From a virus, in the IMG/VR virus record IMGVR_UViG_3300022924_000024, positions 1 to 40,210 of that record: DNA of 40,210 bases. One strand, given 5' to 3'. Position 1 is the first letter of the stretch, and each line of letters starts with the position of its first letter. Made by a program: the position numbers and the translations under genes. Of this stretch, positions 24,292 through 32,160 are shown in pieces. The notes under the pieces are model-generated. The model did not search any database. It worked only from the letters and a program-made list of their open reading frames with translations, and was not told the DNA's origin.

Positions 24292-24309
24292 AGTGCTAAA
24301 GCACTTTTT
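24292..24309 (+). terminator. Possible second rightward terminator
   Basis: AGTGC (24292-24296), TAAA loop, GCACT (24301-24305) followed by T-rich sequence on the plus strand. It lies across the end of a leftward gene and would block read-through into the leftward operon. Confidence 0.4.
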
Positions 24310-24835
24310 CTTTGCGAACAGTCACACCAGCTTCAACACGTCCGGCTGCGACATCCTTACGAACGACCACCATAGCAGCATCCCACACTCGTTTGAGGAG
24401 GTCAGATTTGTATTCAGGTGTCAGTTCATCGAAGTTAGCTTCAACAATGGTCGTGAGGCGTCCACCGAGTGACGGTGCTTCGTCGACAACGCTGATAAGT
24501 TCAGCCATGCTAGCGCCCTCGCTCGCAAGCTCCTCGAGCGCAGCAGCGTCCGCAACACGCTTCTCGTCTTCGAGACGTTTGAACTCGTTTAAGGCTGATC
24601 GGCCTTTCGCGATACTGCTCGTCAATTGCTCTTTAGCTGGTTTGTATTTAGCACGAATATTTTTTAGAGATTCATTAAGTGGAGCAGTCAATGACTTTTC
24701 GTCTTTTTCTAGGTCCTTTAATATTGTTTTGAGTCGATCAACTTCATTGCTAGCAGCTTGGAAGTCATCTAGGTTATTGATAGCAAGAGGTGCTTTAAAC
24801 ACCGCGATATCGTTTGTAATTTCGATTTCAGACAT
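24296..24835 (-). CDS. Coiled-coil protein of recombination cluster (179 aa)
   Basis: Mostly helical: residues about 20-100 form a likely coiled coil (DRLKTILKDLEKDEKSLTAP; LKNIRAKYKPAKEQLTSSIA) with a conserved-looking L-T-x-P-L turn. The C-terminal half is mixed. Proteins of this make-up (DUF1351-like, from memory) lie next to SSB-like and RecB-like genes in many phages, as here. An accessory role in recombination or replication is likely. It overlaps the nuclease gene by 8 bases. Confidence 0.6.
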   Translation of the reverse strand: MSEIEITNDIAVFKAPLAINNLDDFQAASNEVDRLKTILKDLEKDEKSLTAPLNESLKNIRAKYKPAKEQLTSSIAKGRSALNEFKRLEDEKRVADAAALEELASEGASMAELISVVDEAPSLGGRLTTIVEANFDELTPEYKSDLLKRVWDAAMVVVRKDVAAGRVEAGVTVRKEKVL

Positions 24836-25394
24836 ATTGATTCTTCAACCTTTCTATTTCGTTTTTAATCATATTGAACCTTGGTAGAATGAATGAGCCA
24901 TAGCAGTTCACAGCGGTAGCAGCGTTGATTTTTACCGGCGCTGATAGTAGTGTCTCACCCTTCTCATTTATGGTGGTATAACATCCATGCTCAACCACTA
25001 AATCATTGTTCATCGCTAAGAAACTGTATGTTTCGATTTGCATGGTTTTTAGGTAGGCAGATGGATTGCTAGTTGTCGTCTTAAAGTCCTCGATCATACG
25101 CAACTTATTGTAATAACGATCCAACGTGCCGGTGAGATAATACCCGTCGAACATTTTGTACGCTAGGCGTAGCTCGTTAACCCAATCATCACTGATCTCA
25201 GCTTCTTTGATAGCGTGAGCAGCTGTACCGCGCTTCATTGCTGCCGTTTCGATATTGCCACCGATATTATAGTAAATCTCTTTAGCGATCCTCTTCGCCG
25301 CTGTCGGCGTTACGCACGACAGCAGGTTAGAGAAGCTGATGATGTAAGCATCATCCGGTACGAGGCTACGATATAGCTCTCTGTGCGGTTGCAT
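24828..25394 (-). CDS. PD-(D/E)XK nuclease, RecB/Cas4-like
   Basis: 188 residues with the ordered motifs of this fold: His60 in RGTAAHAIKEAE, Asp92 in LTGTLDRY, the ED-F-K catalytic triad (Asp103, Lys105 in MIEDFKT) and Q-x3-Y (Gln119, Tyr123 in QIETYSF). This matches exonucleases of the RecB/Cas4 family that trim DNA ends for recombination. No Cys cluster for a Cas4 iron-sulphur centre is visible. It is coupled by TAATG to the SSB-like gene. I infer end-processing during phage recombination. Confidence 0.8.
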   Translation of the reverse strand: MQPHRELYRSLVPDDAYIISFSNLLSCVTPTAAKRIAKEIYYNIGGNIETAAMKRGTAAHAIKEAEISDDWVNELRLAYKMFDGYYLTGTLDRYYNKLRMIEDFKTTTSNPSAYLKTMQIETYSFLAMNNDLVVEHGCYTTINEKGETLLSAPVKINAATAVNCYGSFILPRFNMIKNEIERLKNQYV

Positions 25395-25975
25395 TACTTA
25401 TCAAACAGACCTGGATCAACGTCATCTGTACCTTCGTCGGTGGCTTTGCCACTCGCAAGGACACTCTCCGCAGTATCAGTAGTTTCTGTCTTTTCAACAG
25501 TCTTCCATCGATACTGTGGCTCGTAGGCAGTAACAACACGATCAGGATACTGGTCAGATTCGTTCTCTTTTTCAACACGAAGCCAAGCCATACAACCCTT
25601 TTCAATAAGCTTCTCAAGAATTTCAACACACTTCTTTTGAAGATCAGCTTCATCCTTTGCACCATCGAAGAACTTATTGATCTTTTCTTTAGCAGCTTCT
25701 TTATCTTCAGCGTTGTGGGTATAAAGACCCTTGATAAGACGGAGAGTACCTTCAATCCACTGGATTTCGAGCATCTGGGTGATACGAGCTTGGCGGTCAC
25801 TGACGTCCTGAACGGTCAGTGTAATCATTTTGTACTTATTGTCTTTGCTTTCACCCTCTACGAATGAGATAACTTCAACTTCGTGGATTCCTTCTGGAAT
25901 CGGTGTCGCGTATGGCTTATCGAAGTTCTTAGTGTTATTGATGATGTCCTTGATGTTTGGCGCTTGATCTGACAT
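25394..25975 (-). CDS. DUF669 / SSB-like DNA-binding protein
   Basis: 193 residues. The N-terminal beta-rich half (YATPIPEGIHEVEVISFVEG; YKMITLTVQDVSDRQARITQ) is OB-fold-like and resembles DUF669 phage proteins. The C-terminus is a disordered acidic tail ending DDVDPGLFDK, like the partner-recruiting tail of single-strand binding proteins. It lies between the nuclease and the phosphatase-like gene and has a strong AAGGAGG site. Likely role: protecting single-stranded DNA in replication and recombination. Confidence 0.7.
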   Translation of the reverse strand: MSDQAPNIKDIINNTKNFDKPYATPIPEGIHEVEVISFVEGESKDNKYKMITLTVQDVSDRQARITQMLEIQWIEGTLRLIKGLYTHNAEDKEAAKEKINKFFDGAKDEADLQKKCVEILEKLIEKGCMAWLRVEKENESDQYPDRVVTAYEPQYRWKTVEKTETTDTAESVLASGKATDEGTDDVDPGLFDK

Positions 25976-25976
25976 A

Positions 25977-26279
25977 TTATGCCTCCTTATATTCTGATTT
26001 ATGTTCTTCCATCATACCGCGAACGATTGATAAAAGCTCTTTATTAAATGGACGTGGGTACTCATCTGGTCCAATGTCCCATAATTGAACTTTTGGACCC
26101 TCGAGCTGACCGGCTTCGGTGGTGATTATCCGATCAGCCCACTCACTCAGCATTTCGATCGTCTCGGGTGAGTTGCGCTTTACACCAGCCGCAATGACAT
26201 CGTGACCCCAATACTTGATCTGATGAGCGACCATAACGCTTCGGTTATTGCCTTCATCACAGACTACGAGAATCTTCAT
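25977..26279 (-). CDS. Low-molecular-weight tyrosine-phosphatase-like protein
   Basis: 100 residues starting MKILVVCDEGNNRSVMVAHQ. Cys7-x5-Arg13-Ser matches the phosphate-binding loop of LMW tyrosine phosphatases; ADRIITT and the late acidic segment WDIGPDEYPRP (Asp68 or Asp72 as possible general acid) follow in the usual order. It is shorter than typical enzymes (about 140-160), so it may be a minimal form or a binding protein. PTS-IIB-like proteins share a similar loop and are the alternative. It is coupled by TAATG to the orphan PhoB-type domain, suggesting a joint role in changing host signalling. Confidence 0.7.
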   Translation of the reverse strand: MKILVVCDEGNNRSVMVAHQIKYWGHDVIAAGVKRNSPETIEMLSEWADRIITTEAGQLEGPKVQLWDIGPDEYPRPFNKELLSIVRGMMEEHKSEYKEA

Positions 26280-26554
26280 TATGTAATTTCTCCAGATAGG
26301 TTGATCTTGTAGCCGAATCCTCGACGAGTGGTGATGTACTGAGGGCCGATCTTTGTGCGAATGTATTTAACGTACACTTCGACCGTATTCTCAAACACAG
26401 GATCGTCCCAGATGATGTCAAGCAATTGTTGCTTGCTTACCACCCTATGTTCATTCTCTGCTAAGTAGGATAGAATTTCCCACTCCCTTTTTGTAAGAGG
26501 GATATTCTTACCGTCGACTACTGCATAGAAATTGTCTTTATCTAGTGTAAGCAT
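26279..26554 (-). CDS. Orphan PhoB/OmpR-type winged-helix protein
   Basis: The 91 residues are almost exactly one response-regulator effector domain: LTKREWEILSYLAENEHRVV, KQQLLDIIW, NTVEVYVKYIRTKI and the wing TTRRGFGYKI (together about residues 16-84). No receiver domain with phospho-accepting Asp precedes it. It should bind DNA, and may compete with host PhoB-like regulators or contact the sigma-70 holoenzyme as PhoB does. A strong GAGGAG site lies in the upstream microgene and the start overlaps its stop (TAATG). Confidence 0.85.
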   Translation of the reverse strand: MLTLDKDNFYAVVDGKNIPLTKREWEILSYLAENEHRVVSKQQLLDIIWDDPVFENTVEVYVKYIRTKIGPQYITTRRGFGYKINLSGEIT

Positions 26555-26667
26555 TATTTTCTCCTCTTATTTGGTGATACGAAAGCGGCAACTTTGAACA
26601 ACCAGTGACGATCGTTTCGGGCTTTGATGAAAAGCCAGTTGCCTAGTTTTGTGCGAAGACGACGCAT
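26554..26667 (-). CDS. Basic microprotein (37 aa)
   Basis: MRRLRTKLGNWLFIKARNDR, then HWLFKVAAFVSPNKRRK: about a third Arg/Lys with aromatic residues. Start and stop both lie in one-base overlaps (TAATG) with neighbours, leaving no empty sequence. It may bind nucleic acid or a membrane surface; function unknown. Confidence 0.65.
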   Translation of the reverse strand: MRRLRTKLGNWLFIKARNDRHWLFKVAAFVSPNKRRK

Positions 26668-27029
26668 TATCGTCGTTTCCTTTTCTTGCTACGCTCAATC
26701 GTTGCTTCGGCCGCTTCAGCGCGAGCCTTCCAGATGTCTCGATCATCTGTCCGTGCGATCTCGGCGTCACGAATTTCAATGCGCTTATTCAAGTTTTGAA
26801 TTTTTTTATTCAGACCTTCGTTCAAGCCATGAACACGTCCACCGTCAATTGCCAACTCGATAGCTTTTGCCACGAGTGGATCAAGCTGCTTCTTTTGGAG
26901 GGTTTTGCGGATGTGACGATTACGGTCAGACATACGTTCCATATCAGCACTCATCATTTTCATTGAATCTTCATTTCGATCAAGCTCGCGCTCTAGGTCG
27001 AGATCATCGTCTTCTTGGTAAATAGCCAT
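26667..27029 (-). CDS. Coiled-coil hypothetical protein (120 aa)
   Basis: Acidic N-terminus (YQEDDDLDLERELDRNEDS), a long charged helical region (LNEGLNKKIQNLNKRIEIRD) and a basic end (SKKRKRR). Coiled coil likely. TAATG overlap on both sides. Function unknown. Confidence 0.65.
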   Translation of the reverse strand: MAIYQEDDDLDLERELDRNEDSMKMMSADMERMSDRNRHIRKTLQKKQLDPLVAKAIELAIDGGRVHGLNEGLNKKIQNLNKRIEIRDAEIARTDDRDIWKARAEAAEATIERSKKRKRR

Positions 27030-27382
27030 TATTTAACCTCCATTGTTGCACGACGAGCGCGAAAATCGATCTCACGTGCTTTATTAATACTTGTTGCTTC
27101 ACCAAGAACACGCTTCGCTACACGAAGATGTTGGAATAACTGACGTCGTTGACGACCCCAGATTGTACGATTAGTCGGGTATTGCGCTTCAAGGGCTGCC
27201 TCGTGCCGTTCTGCACGTTCTGCGGCGCGTCGCTGCGCACGATTACCTTCAGGCGCTTCACTAGCCGTGATACGAGTAAGGTTCTTCATGTTGCTAATAG
27301 TTGGTTCAACTTTTTCTTTACCCGAAAGCTGAACAACAGGTGCATTAGCCCTCAGTGCGCGTAGTCGCGCTCCCTTACCCAT
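27029..27382 (-). CDS. Arg/Ala-rich hypothetical protein (117 aa)
   Basis: Strongly basic, with GKGARLRALRANAPVV at the start, RAQRRAAERAERHEAALEA in the middle and WGRQRRQLFQHLRVAKRV later. Helical and likely to bind nucleic acid or another acidic partner. Follows the Sak4-like ATPase with a TAATG overlap. Not assigned to a family. Confidence 0.65.
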   Translation of the reverse strand: MGKGARLRALRANAPVVQLSGKEKVEPTISNMKNLTRITASEAPEGNRAQRRAAERAERHEAALEAQYPTNRTIWGRQRRQLFQHLRVAKRVLGEATSINKAREIDFRARRATMEVK

Positions 27383-28038
27383 TACTTAGCACCCTTTGCT
27401 TCTTTTTTAGTCTCAAGCGGTTTGTAGCCGTAGAATTTACGTGCGGCTGCGTCAACTTCAAAAAGGTTATTCTTGACAGTATCCTCCTTGAACATACCTT
27501 CTGGTGACTTAGCTGCTGACTCTACACCTGAACGGTGAGTCGTAAAGATATAACCATCGAGAGGGTCGTATGACGACTCAAGAACTGTGTTAGTGAGTCC
27601 TTCTAGCACGATCTTTTCAGATAGCATTTTACCAACCGTCTTCATTTCGCGGCGCTTCGTTTCTTCATTGATACTTGAGTGAGCAATAATATAGAATATC
27701 TGCTCGCCAGGCTTTTTAGAAATAAGGTCGAACAACTCAAAAAAGTGGATCGCCATATCTGTAAACTTGCCATAACCACTCTCCTCTGAACGTTCCATGT
27801 TCTCGAACGTCATCAAGTAATTAGCGTCATCAATAATGACAACTGGTTTGTTAATCTTTGGAATATTCTCTTTCAAGAAGGCATAGTCTGCTTTTGCAAG
27901 CGGAAGCTTGTTGTCATTGGCGAAACTAAGTTCCTTCCCTGTCGCGGTAAGCACAGCTGTACTGCCTTCGGGGAGAGTTTTAAGACTATATGTCTTGCCA
28001 CTTCCGCTGTCCCCAATAATCATAATAATCTTTGCCAC
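27382..28038 (-). CDS. Sak4-like AAA/RecA-fold ATPase
   Basis: 218 residues from a GTG start behind AAGGAG. Walker A is GDSGSGKT (9-16), Walker B is VVIIDD (66-71), and an IIAHSS segment (a sensor-like strand) follows. Size and layout match the short RecA-like ATPases (AAA_24/Sak4) that assist single-strand annealing in phages. Neighbouring SSB-like and nuclease genes support a recombination role. It has the best leftward promoter directly upstream. Confidence 0.8.
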   Translation of the reverse strand: MAKIIMIIGDSGSGKTYSLKTLPEGSTAVLTATGKELSFANDNKLPLAKADYAFLKENIPKINKPVVIIDDANYLMTFENMERSEESGYGKFTDMAIHFFELFDLISKKPGEQIFYIIAHSSINEETKRREMKTVGKMLSEKIVLEGLTNTVLESSYDPLDGYIFTTHRSGVESAAKSPEGMFKEDTVKNNLFEVDAAARKFYGYKPLETKKEAKGAK

Positions 28039-28074
28039 TAGGTGTTCACTCCTTTTATTTAATTGGTATGTTTT

Positions 28075-28103
28075 ATTGTACTCTGCTTAATGCTAGATGT
28101 CAA
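28075..28103 (-). promoter_or_regulatory. Strong leftward sigma-70 promoter
   Basis: On the minus strand: a perfect TTGACA (28098-28103), 17-base spacer, TACAAT (28075-28080). It overlaps the end of the VRR nuclease gene and would drive the ATPase-to-nuclease half of the operon. Confidence 0.8.
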
Positions 28104-28108
28104 TGCAT

Positions 28109-28396
28109 TTAAAGCATACAATCTAATTCTTTTCTAGTTTCTTCCCAATTCTCGGGGTAGATAGCTTTGGCATATGACCAATTATCCATCTTTTCAAGGA
28201 ATTCTTTCTGAAGCGGACGGAACGGCGCTTTGGCATTCTTCTTTAATTCAAAGAATCCATAGAAGCCTTCTTTAAAAAACACACGGTCGCTTACACCAAC
28301 AGGTATTCCAGCCACTCCAGGAGTCAGCTTTAGTACGAGACAACCTTTAGATTTGAGGTATTTTACAACTATTTTGTCGAAATCAGATTCTTTCAT
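28109..28396 (-). CDS. VRR-NUC nuclease
   Basis: 95 residues covering a minimal VRR-NUC fold: N-terminal helix (FDKIVVKYLKSKG), GIPVGVSDRVFF with Asp37, FFELK with Glu50 and Lys52, and RPLQKEFLEKM with Gln63. These match the PD-(D/E)XK-type core of stand-alone phage VRR-NUC proteins, which cut structured or branched DNA. It overlaps the upstream gene by four bases. Confidence 0.8.
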   Translation of the reverse strand: MKESDFDKIVVKYLKSKGCLVLKLTPGVAGIPVGVSDRVFFKEGFYGFFELKKNAKAPFRPLQKEFLEKMDNWSYAKAIYPENWEETRKELDCML

Positions 28397-28794
28397 CGCT
28401 TTCTCTCCATTCGTGGTTGCAATTCATAATATTGTGGCTGCCAGGGTGCGGGAAGTGGCTTTTTCCACGAGTTCTCACTAAATGGTTCTGCCGGTGACTC
28501 TAAAAACTCGATACGATCAATCTCCTGTTGAACCTCATTCACCTCGCGCATGAGCTGTCCCTTTACTTTCCTGAGAACACTCAATGTCTGCATTGGCGTC
28601 AAGTCAACCAAGAGTTGTTTACCGATCCAGATGTCGTAGTTGTCTGGCGTATCGATTGCGTCCATTACAAACGGCATGACAGCGTGAACGTCATATATAT
28701 CCATTTCTTGGAGCGGTCGCTTCACAGGTTTCAGTTCAACTGGCTTCTCAAAATCCCGTGTTCTCGCCAAAATCTCCTCAAGTCGAGTACCCAT
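28393..28794 (-). CDS. Hypothetical protein next to terminase (133 aa)
   Basis: Helical middle (TLSVLRKVKGQLMREVNEVQ; QEIDRIEFL) and Pro-rich C-terminus (KKPLPAPWQPQYYELQP). It starts within the end of the TerL gene (TAATG) and may be a packaging or replication accessory. No family recognised. Confidence 0.6.
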   Translation of the reverse strand: MGTRLEEILARTRDFEKPVELKPVKRPLQEMDIYDVHAVMPFVMDAIDTPDNYDIWIGKQLLVDLTPMQTLSVLRKVKGQLMREVNEVQQEIDRIEFLESPAEPFSENSWKKPLPAPWQPQYYELQPRMERKR

Positions 28795-30485
28795 TAGAAC
28801 GTATACCCTCCACCGCCGCCACGACTGCCAAAGCCGTAAAGCCCTGGCGTCGTTCGGACACGGCCAATCTTGCTCCCGCTATAAGGCTTTTTGTTCGCAC
28901 CATCGATCTCACGACTTGCTTGCGCCATATAACAAAGTGCGTCCACAACGTCGCTGTATCCGCCCTTGTGAGTTGGTTTGGTTGACCACGTCTGTTTCGC
29001 AGCGTTCCACTCGTATTCCATTCCACGAAGACACTCAATAAGGCGATCGAGGTGATTGTCGATATAGAGTCGCTTGAACTCTGTACGGAGGAAGTTCAAC
29101 TTATCAGCTGTTTCATTAACCCGCTTCAGCACTTTAAAGTTACGAACACCGAGCTTTTTCAACTCACCGACATAGGTTTCGTTGCGCGCGCCTTTGTGGT
29201 ATTCAGCGTCGAACGGCAAGAAGTGCTGCTGAATGGCGTATTGCTTCTTCGCAATCTCTTGAACGAAGTACTCAACACCTCCATTAACACGACTCGCCTC
29301 AATGAAATCAATGACCTTAATGTCTTGGAGTTTATCAATCTGGAAGAAGATAATGACAGTGTGGTCGGCGTTACCAATGTCCCAAGTCGCATATACCGGA
29401 AGGTCTTTATCGTATTTAACGGACTTGAAGTGACCTTTATTAATCATTATATTCGTAAGTTCACCGAAGACACTTCCGGAGTTTGGACTAATCCAACTGT
29501 TCATATACTCCTGTTGAAAGAATGCTTCATTACCGAAGAAGTCGATACTCTCTTGACGAATCTGAGCTAGCTCCTCTGTAGTAAATAGGCCAGACTGGAG
29601 GGCGTTGACGGTGTGAGTGTACCAGCGAGGGTCTTGTTCGGCGCTGTCATACAGCTTCTTAAAGTGGTTGTCGCCTCGAGGCGTACCGGTCACGACCAAC
29701 CAACCCTTGTTGGCTGAAAGGATAGGTGTCAAGACTTGAATTGTAGTTGGATCGAGAGTACCGTACTCGTCGAGAATGATTCCGTAAGGGTTAGCACCAC
29801 GAAGGTTGTCCGGCTTTGAACCCAGCATGAGACGAATAGTACTGCCGTTTTTCAGCGTGATACGGAAGTCACCTTGTTCAACGCTTGCCACCAATTCCTT
29901 TGGTACGTAATCGATTAGGTTGACCCCGTTATTGTCGATAGCTTCCCAGATCGACTCTTTCAACTGCTTTTCGGAGTTGAAGACATAGAGGTAGTTAGCT
30001 TTCTTCTTGATCGCTTCACGGATCATCAGTCGCCAGTGAAGCCATGTTTTACCAGAACGACGTGTCTGAACGATACAAAAACGCTTAATACCATCATCGA
30101 ATGCTTGAAGCACCGGCACTTGGTAGTCACGAAGTAACATTTCCCCAGCAACCTGAACGACATCGCCATCAGGAAGGTTTTTCGCTTCAGACGCCTTGAC
30201 TGTACGAACTTCGATAGGCGTTGTCTGCACCTCAATCTCACGCACCTGTTTACCGTCGATGCGATCGAGAATAATGTTGACTGCCTTGAGGTCAGCACGA
30301 TACATTGCGAGATAAAGTTGTGCGGCAATAGTAGACGCCCATGAAGTGTCGAGGCTGTCAATCACCATCTTTGGAGTTTCAGACGGCGTGTTCGCCATCA
30401 GCTTAACTTTATCGATAATCGCTTTTTTAGTGTCCTTATCGTAAAAAGACATCTCGCGAGCTACTTCGCTACTATTTTGTTCCAT
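28794..30485 (-). CDS. terL: Terminase large subunit
   Basis: 563 residues. The ATPase has the Walker A-like TRRSGKT (141-147), Walker B GIILDE (235-240) and a coupling motif TGTPRG (about 266-271). The nuclease has WDIG (Asp369), FDAE (Asp426) and YSDVVDAL (Asp512, Asp515). It powers DNA packaging and cuts DNA at the portal. The first 120 residues precede the ATPase and contain a helical block with ADLKAVNIILDRIDGKQV, like a small-terminase segment, an unusual addition. It lies on the strand opposite portal and capsid genes and ends with a Gly-rich tail. Confidence 0.92.
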   Translation of the reverse strand: MEQNSSEVAREMSFYDKDTKKAIIDKVKLMANTPSETPKMVIDSLDTSWASTIAAQLYLAMYRADLKAVNIILDRIDGKQVREIEVQTTPIEVRTVKASEAKNLPDGDVVQVAGEMLLRDYQVPVLQAFDDGIKRFCIVQTRRSGKTWLHWRLMIREAIKKKANYLYVFNSEKQLKESIWEAIDNNGVNLIDYVPKELVASVEQGDFRITLKNGSTIRLMLGSKPDNLRGANPYGIILDEYGTLDPTTIQVLTPILSANKGWLVVTGTPRGDNHFKKLYDSAEQDPRWYTHTVNALQSGLFTTEELAQIRQESIDFFGNEAFFQQEYMNSWISPNSGSVFGELTNIMINKGHFKSVKYDKDLPVYATWDIGNADHTVIIFFQIDKLQDIKVIDFIEASRVNGGVEYFVQEIAKKQYAIQQHFLPFDAEYHKGARNETYVGELKKLGVRNFKVLKRVNETADKLNFLRTEFKRLYIDNHLDRLIECLRGMEYEWNAAKQTWSTKPTHKGGYSDVVDALCYMAQASREIDGANKKPYSGSKIGRVRTTPGLYGFGSRGGGGGYTF

Positions 30486-30720
30486 AATCGATTACCTCCA
30501 CGATGATAGGTTTCACGGCGACTTTGTCACTTAGGAGGCCATCTAGTCGGTTTACAACAATATCCACCATTTTCATATCACCAGCACCAGCAGACTCCAT
30601 CACAGAAAGCACTCCCTTGGTAATACAGTTTAATCCACCTTTTTCAAGCATGGCACGAGTGTCACGTTTTGACAGGTTGATGTGATCAATCATGATTCCG
30701 GTTGGTGAAATATCGTCCAT
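30472..30720 (-). CDS. Small-terminase-like protein (82 aa)
   Basis: Short helical protein with SAGAGDMKMVDIVVNRLDGLLSD followed by a strand-like VKPIIVEVIDYGTK. The hydrophobic-x-Arg-Leu-Asp-Gly segment resembles the end of the DNA-binding region in small terminases and also the N-terminal block of the downstream TerL. It overlaps TerL by 14 bases, the usual place for a small subunit. It is shorter than typical small terminases, so it may act with the extra TerL domain. Confidence 0.5.
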   Translation of the reverse strand: MDDISPTGIMIDHINLSKRDTRAMLEKGGLNCITKGVLSVMESAGAGDMKMVDIVVNRLDGLLSDKVAVKPIIVEVIDYGTK

Positions 30721-30734
30721 GCTTTTACTATACC

Positions 30735-32102
30735 TTAAAACAGATCCATTACGCTTTGCATTTTTTCCTTCGTTTCAACATCAAGTTCAAGTTCTTCTTG
30801 ATGTACATCACCCTTGTAGTATAGCCCAACCTTATATTGTGCGTCACTTACCGTATAGTCCTCAAGCATATAAATTTTCTCTTTATTATCTGAAGTGTTC
30901 TTACGATCGAAGGGGTACTTCATTACAGATGAACGGAACGTTTTAACACCCATTTGTGTGAAGCTATTGTCTTTACACCAGTTCTCGTAGTTCTGCTTCA
31001 GAATATTAAAGTTTTTAAATCCAACCATTCCGAGTTCAATATATTCGTCGATAAATGTTTTTGCTGAGTTACGAAGAATATCATATTCTTCAATCTGATC
31101 GAGAGTTGATTGACTGAGTGGACTAACCCAACCATCTTCTTTACCTTTTTGTGCGTAGATAAGCATTTCACCTAAGAAATCGCTCAAAAATTGTTCATCA
31201 TTTAATAGATTATTACGAAAATTTGGATCTTGATCGAACTTGTTTTTAAATGGTACAACCCTTGCACGGCGAATAATAGCTGATGACTTATCTTTAAAGT
31301 TAGGCATATTGTTAACACAGAAGATATGAAGCGGGTTGGTGTCGATCTCGATGACGTCGTTGGTGTGCATACGGTGAACAGTCCAGCGTTCATGCGAGCC
31401 GATTGATTTGAAGACTTGTGAGTCTTCGATAATGATGTTGTCGGCGTTCTCGCCACAGAGATTTGCAAGTGTACCATTAATGAGCGGCGCGTCGCGCTGA
31501 TCTGTAAGGCGCTCGAGGTTGATGCTGGCGATGTGGTCACCCACAACCTTGTTCATTACATCGATAAGCACAGACTTACCGTTGCTTCCGTCACCGTAGA
31601 AGAATCCAACCATGTCAGGCTTACGTGAGCTAAACATAACAGATAGGGTTGAGAAGATGTCAGCATATACGTCCATATCGCCAACAGCCAACGCTTTGAC
31701 GAATTCATTCTGTCCAAGCTCGACCTCCATATTTGGCTTGATAGGACTGCGGAAAAAGGTTTTGTCAATTGACTCGAGAACGAAATCACACTTATCCATG
31801 TCCCATACCATTCCATCGAAATAGATGAGTTTTGAGGGTGTGGAGAGGATATTATGGCTGCCTAGGAAATAATCAGAGAGATCGCGGATGTGAGCAGCAG
31901 GTATTCCAGAACCAAAGACAGCGTAGCAAACGGATTTGAACTCATCCTCACCAAGTCGTTTCCAAAGGTCGTTATGTTCAATATACGATCGGCCGTAGTA
32001 GTTGGCGATATTAACCTTATCAAGGACAAAGTTAACGAGATCCGATTTTTTCGGTTTAGCGCCGCTAGCATATAGTTCAACCCCGTTTTCTTTGTCTGCC
32101 AT
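30735..32102 (-). CDS. D5-like SF3 replicative helicase
   Basis: 455 residues. A helical D5_N-like part (about 45-150) precedes the SF3 helicase: Walker A GDGSNGKS (170-177), an NLCGENADN segment where Walker B is expected, motif C HIFCVNNMP (259-267) and the arginine segment RRARVVPF (278-285). A winged-helix-like C-terminus follows. It should be a hexameric helicase opening the origin. No primase domain is present and no separate primase or polymerase was found, so priming may use the host. Confidence 0.85.
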   Translation of the reverse strand: MADKENGVELYASGAKPKKSDLVNFVLDKVNIANYYGRSYIEHNDLWKRLGEDEFKSVCYAVFGSGIPAAHIRDLSDYFLGSHNILSTPSKLIYFDGMVWDMDKCDFVLESIDKTFFRSPIKPNMEVELGQNEFVKALAVGDMDVYADIFSTLSVMFSSRKPDMVGFFYGDGSNGKSVLIDVMNKVVGDHIASINLERLTDQRDAPLINGTLANLCGENADNIIIEDSQVFKSIGSHERWTVHRMHTNDVIEIDTNPLHIFCVNNMPNFKDKSSAIIRRARVVPFKNKFDQDPNFRNNLLNDEQFLSDFLGEMLIYAQKGKEDGWVSPLSQSTLDQIEEYDILRNSAKTFIDEYIELGMVGFKNFNILKQNYENWCKDNSFTQMGVKTFRSSVMKYPFDRKNTSDNKEKIYMLEDYTVSDAQYKVGLYYKGDVHQEELELDVETKEKMQSVMDLF

Positions 32103-32160
32103 TGTTACCCCATCTTATTACAATTTATTGTCTTTTGTGTGTTGTGAAATTTAATTCCGC

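Noticed and set aside
26567-26779. 70-residue leftward frame overlapping the 37-aa and 120-aa genes
   Set aside because: It lies out of frame across two better-supported genes joined by TAATG overlaps.
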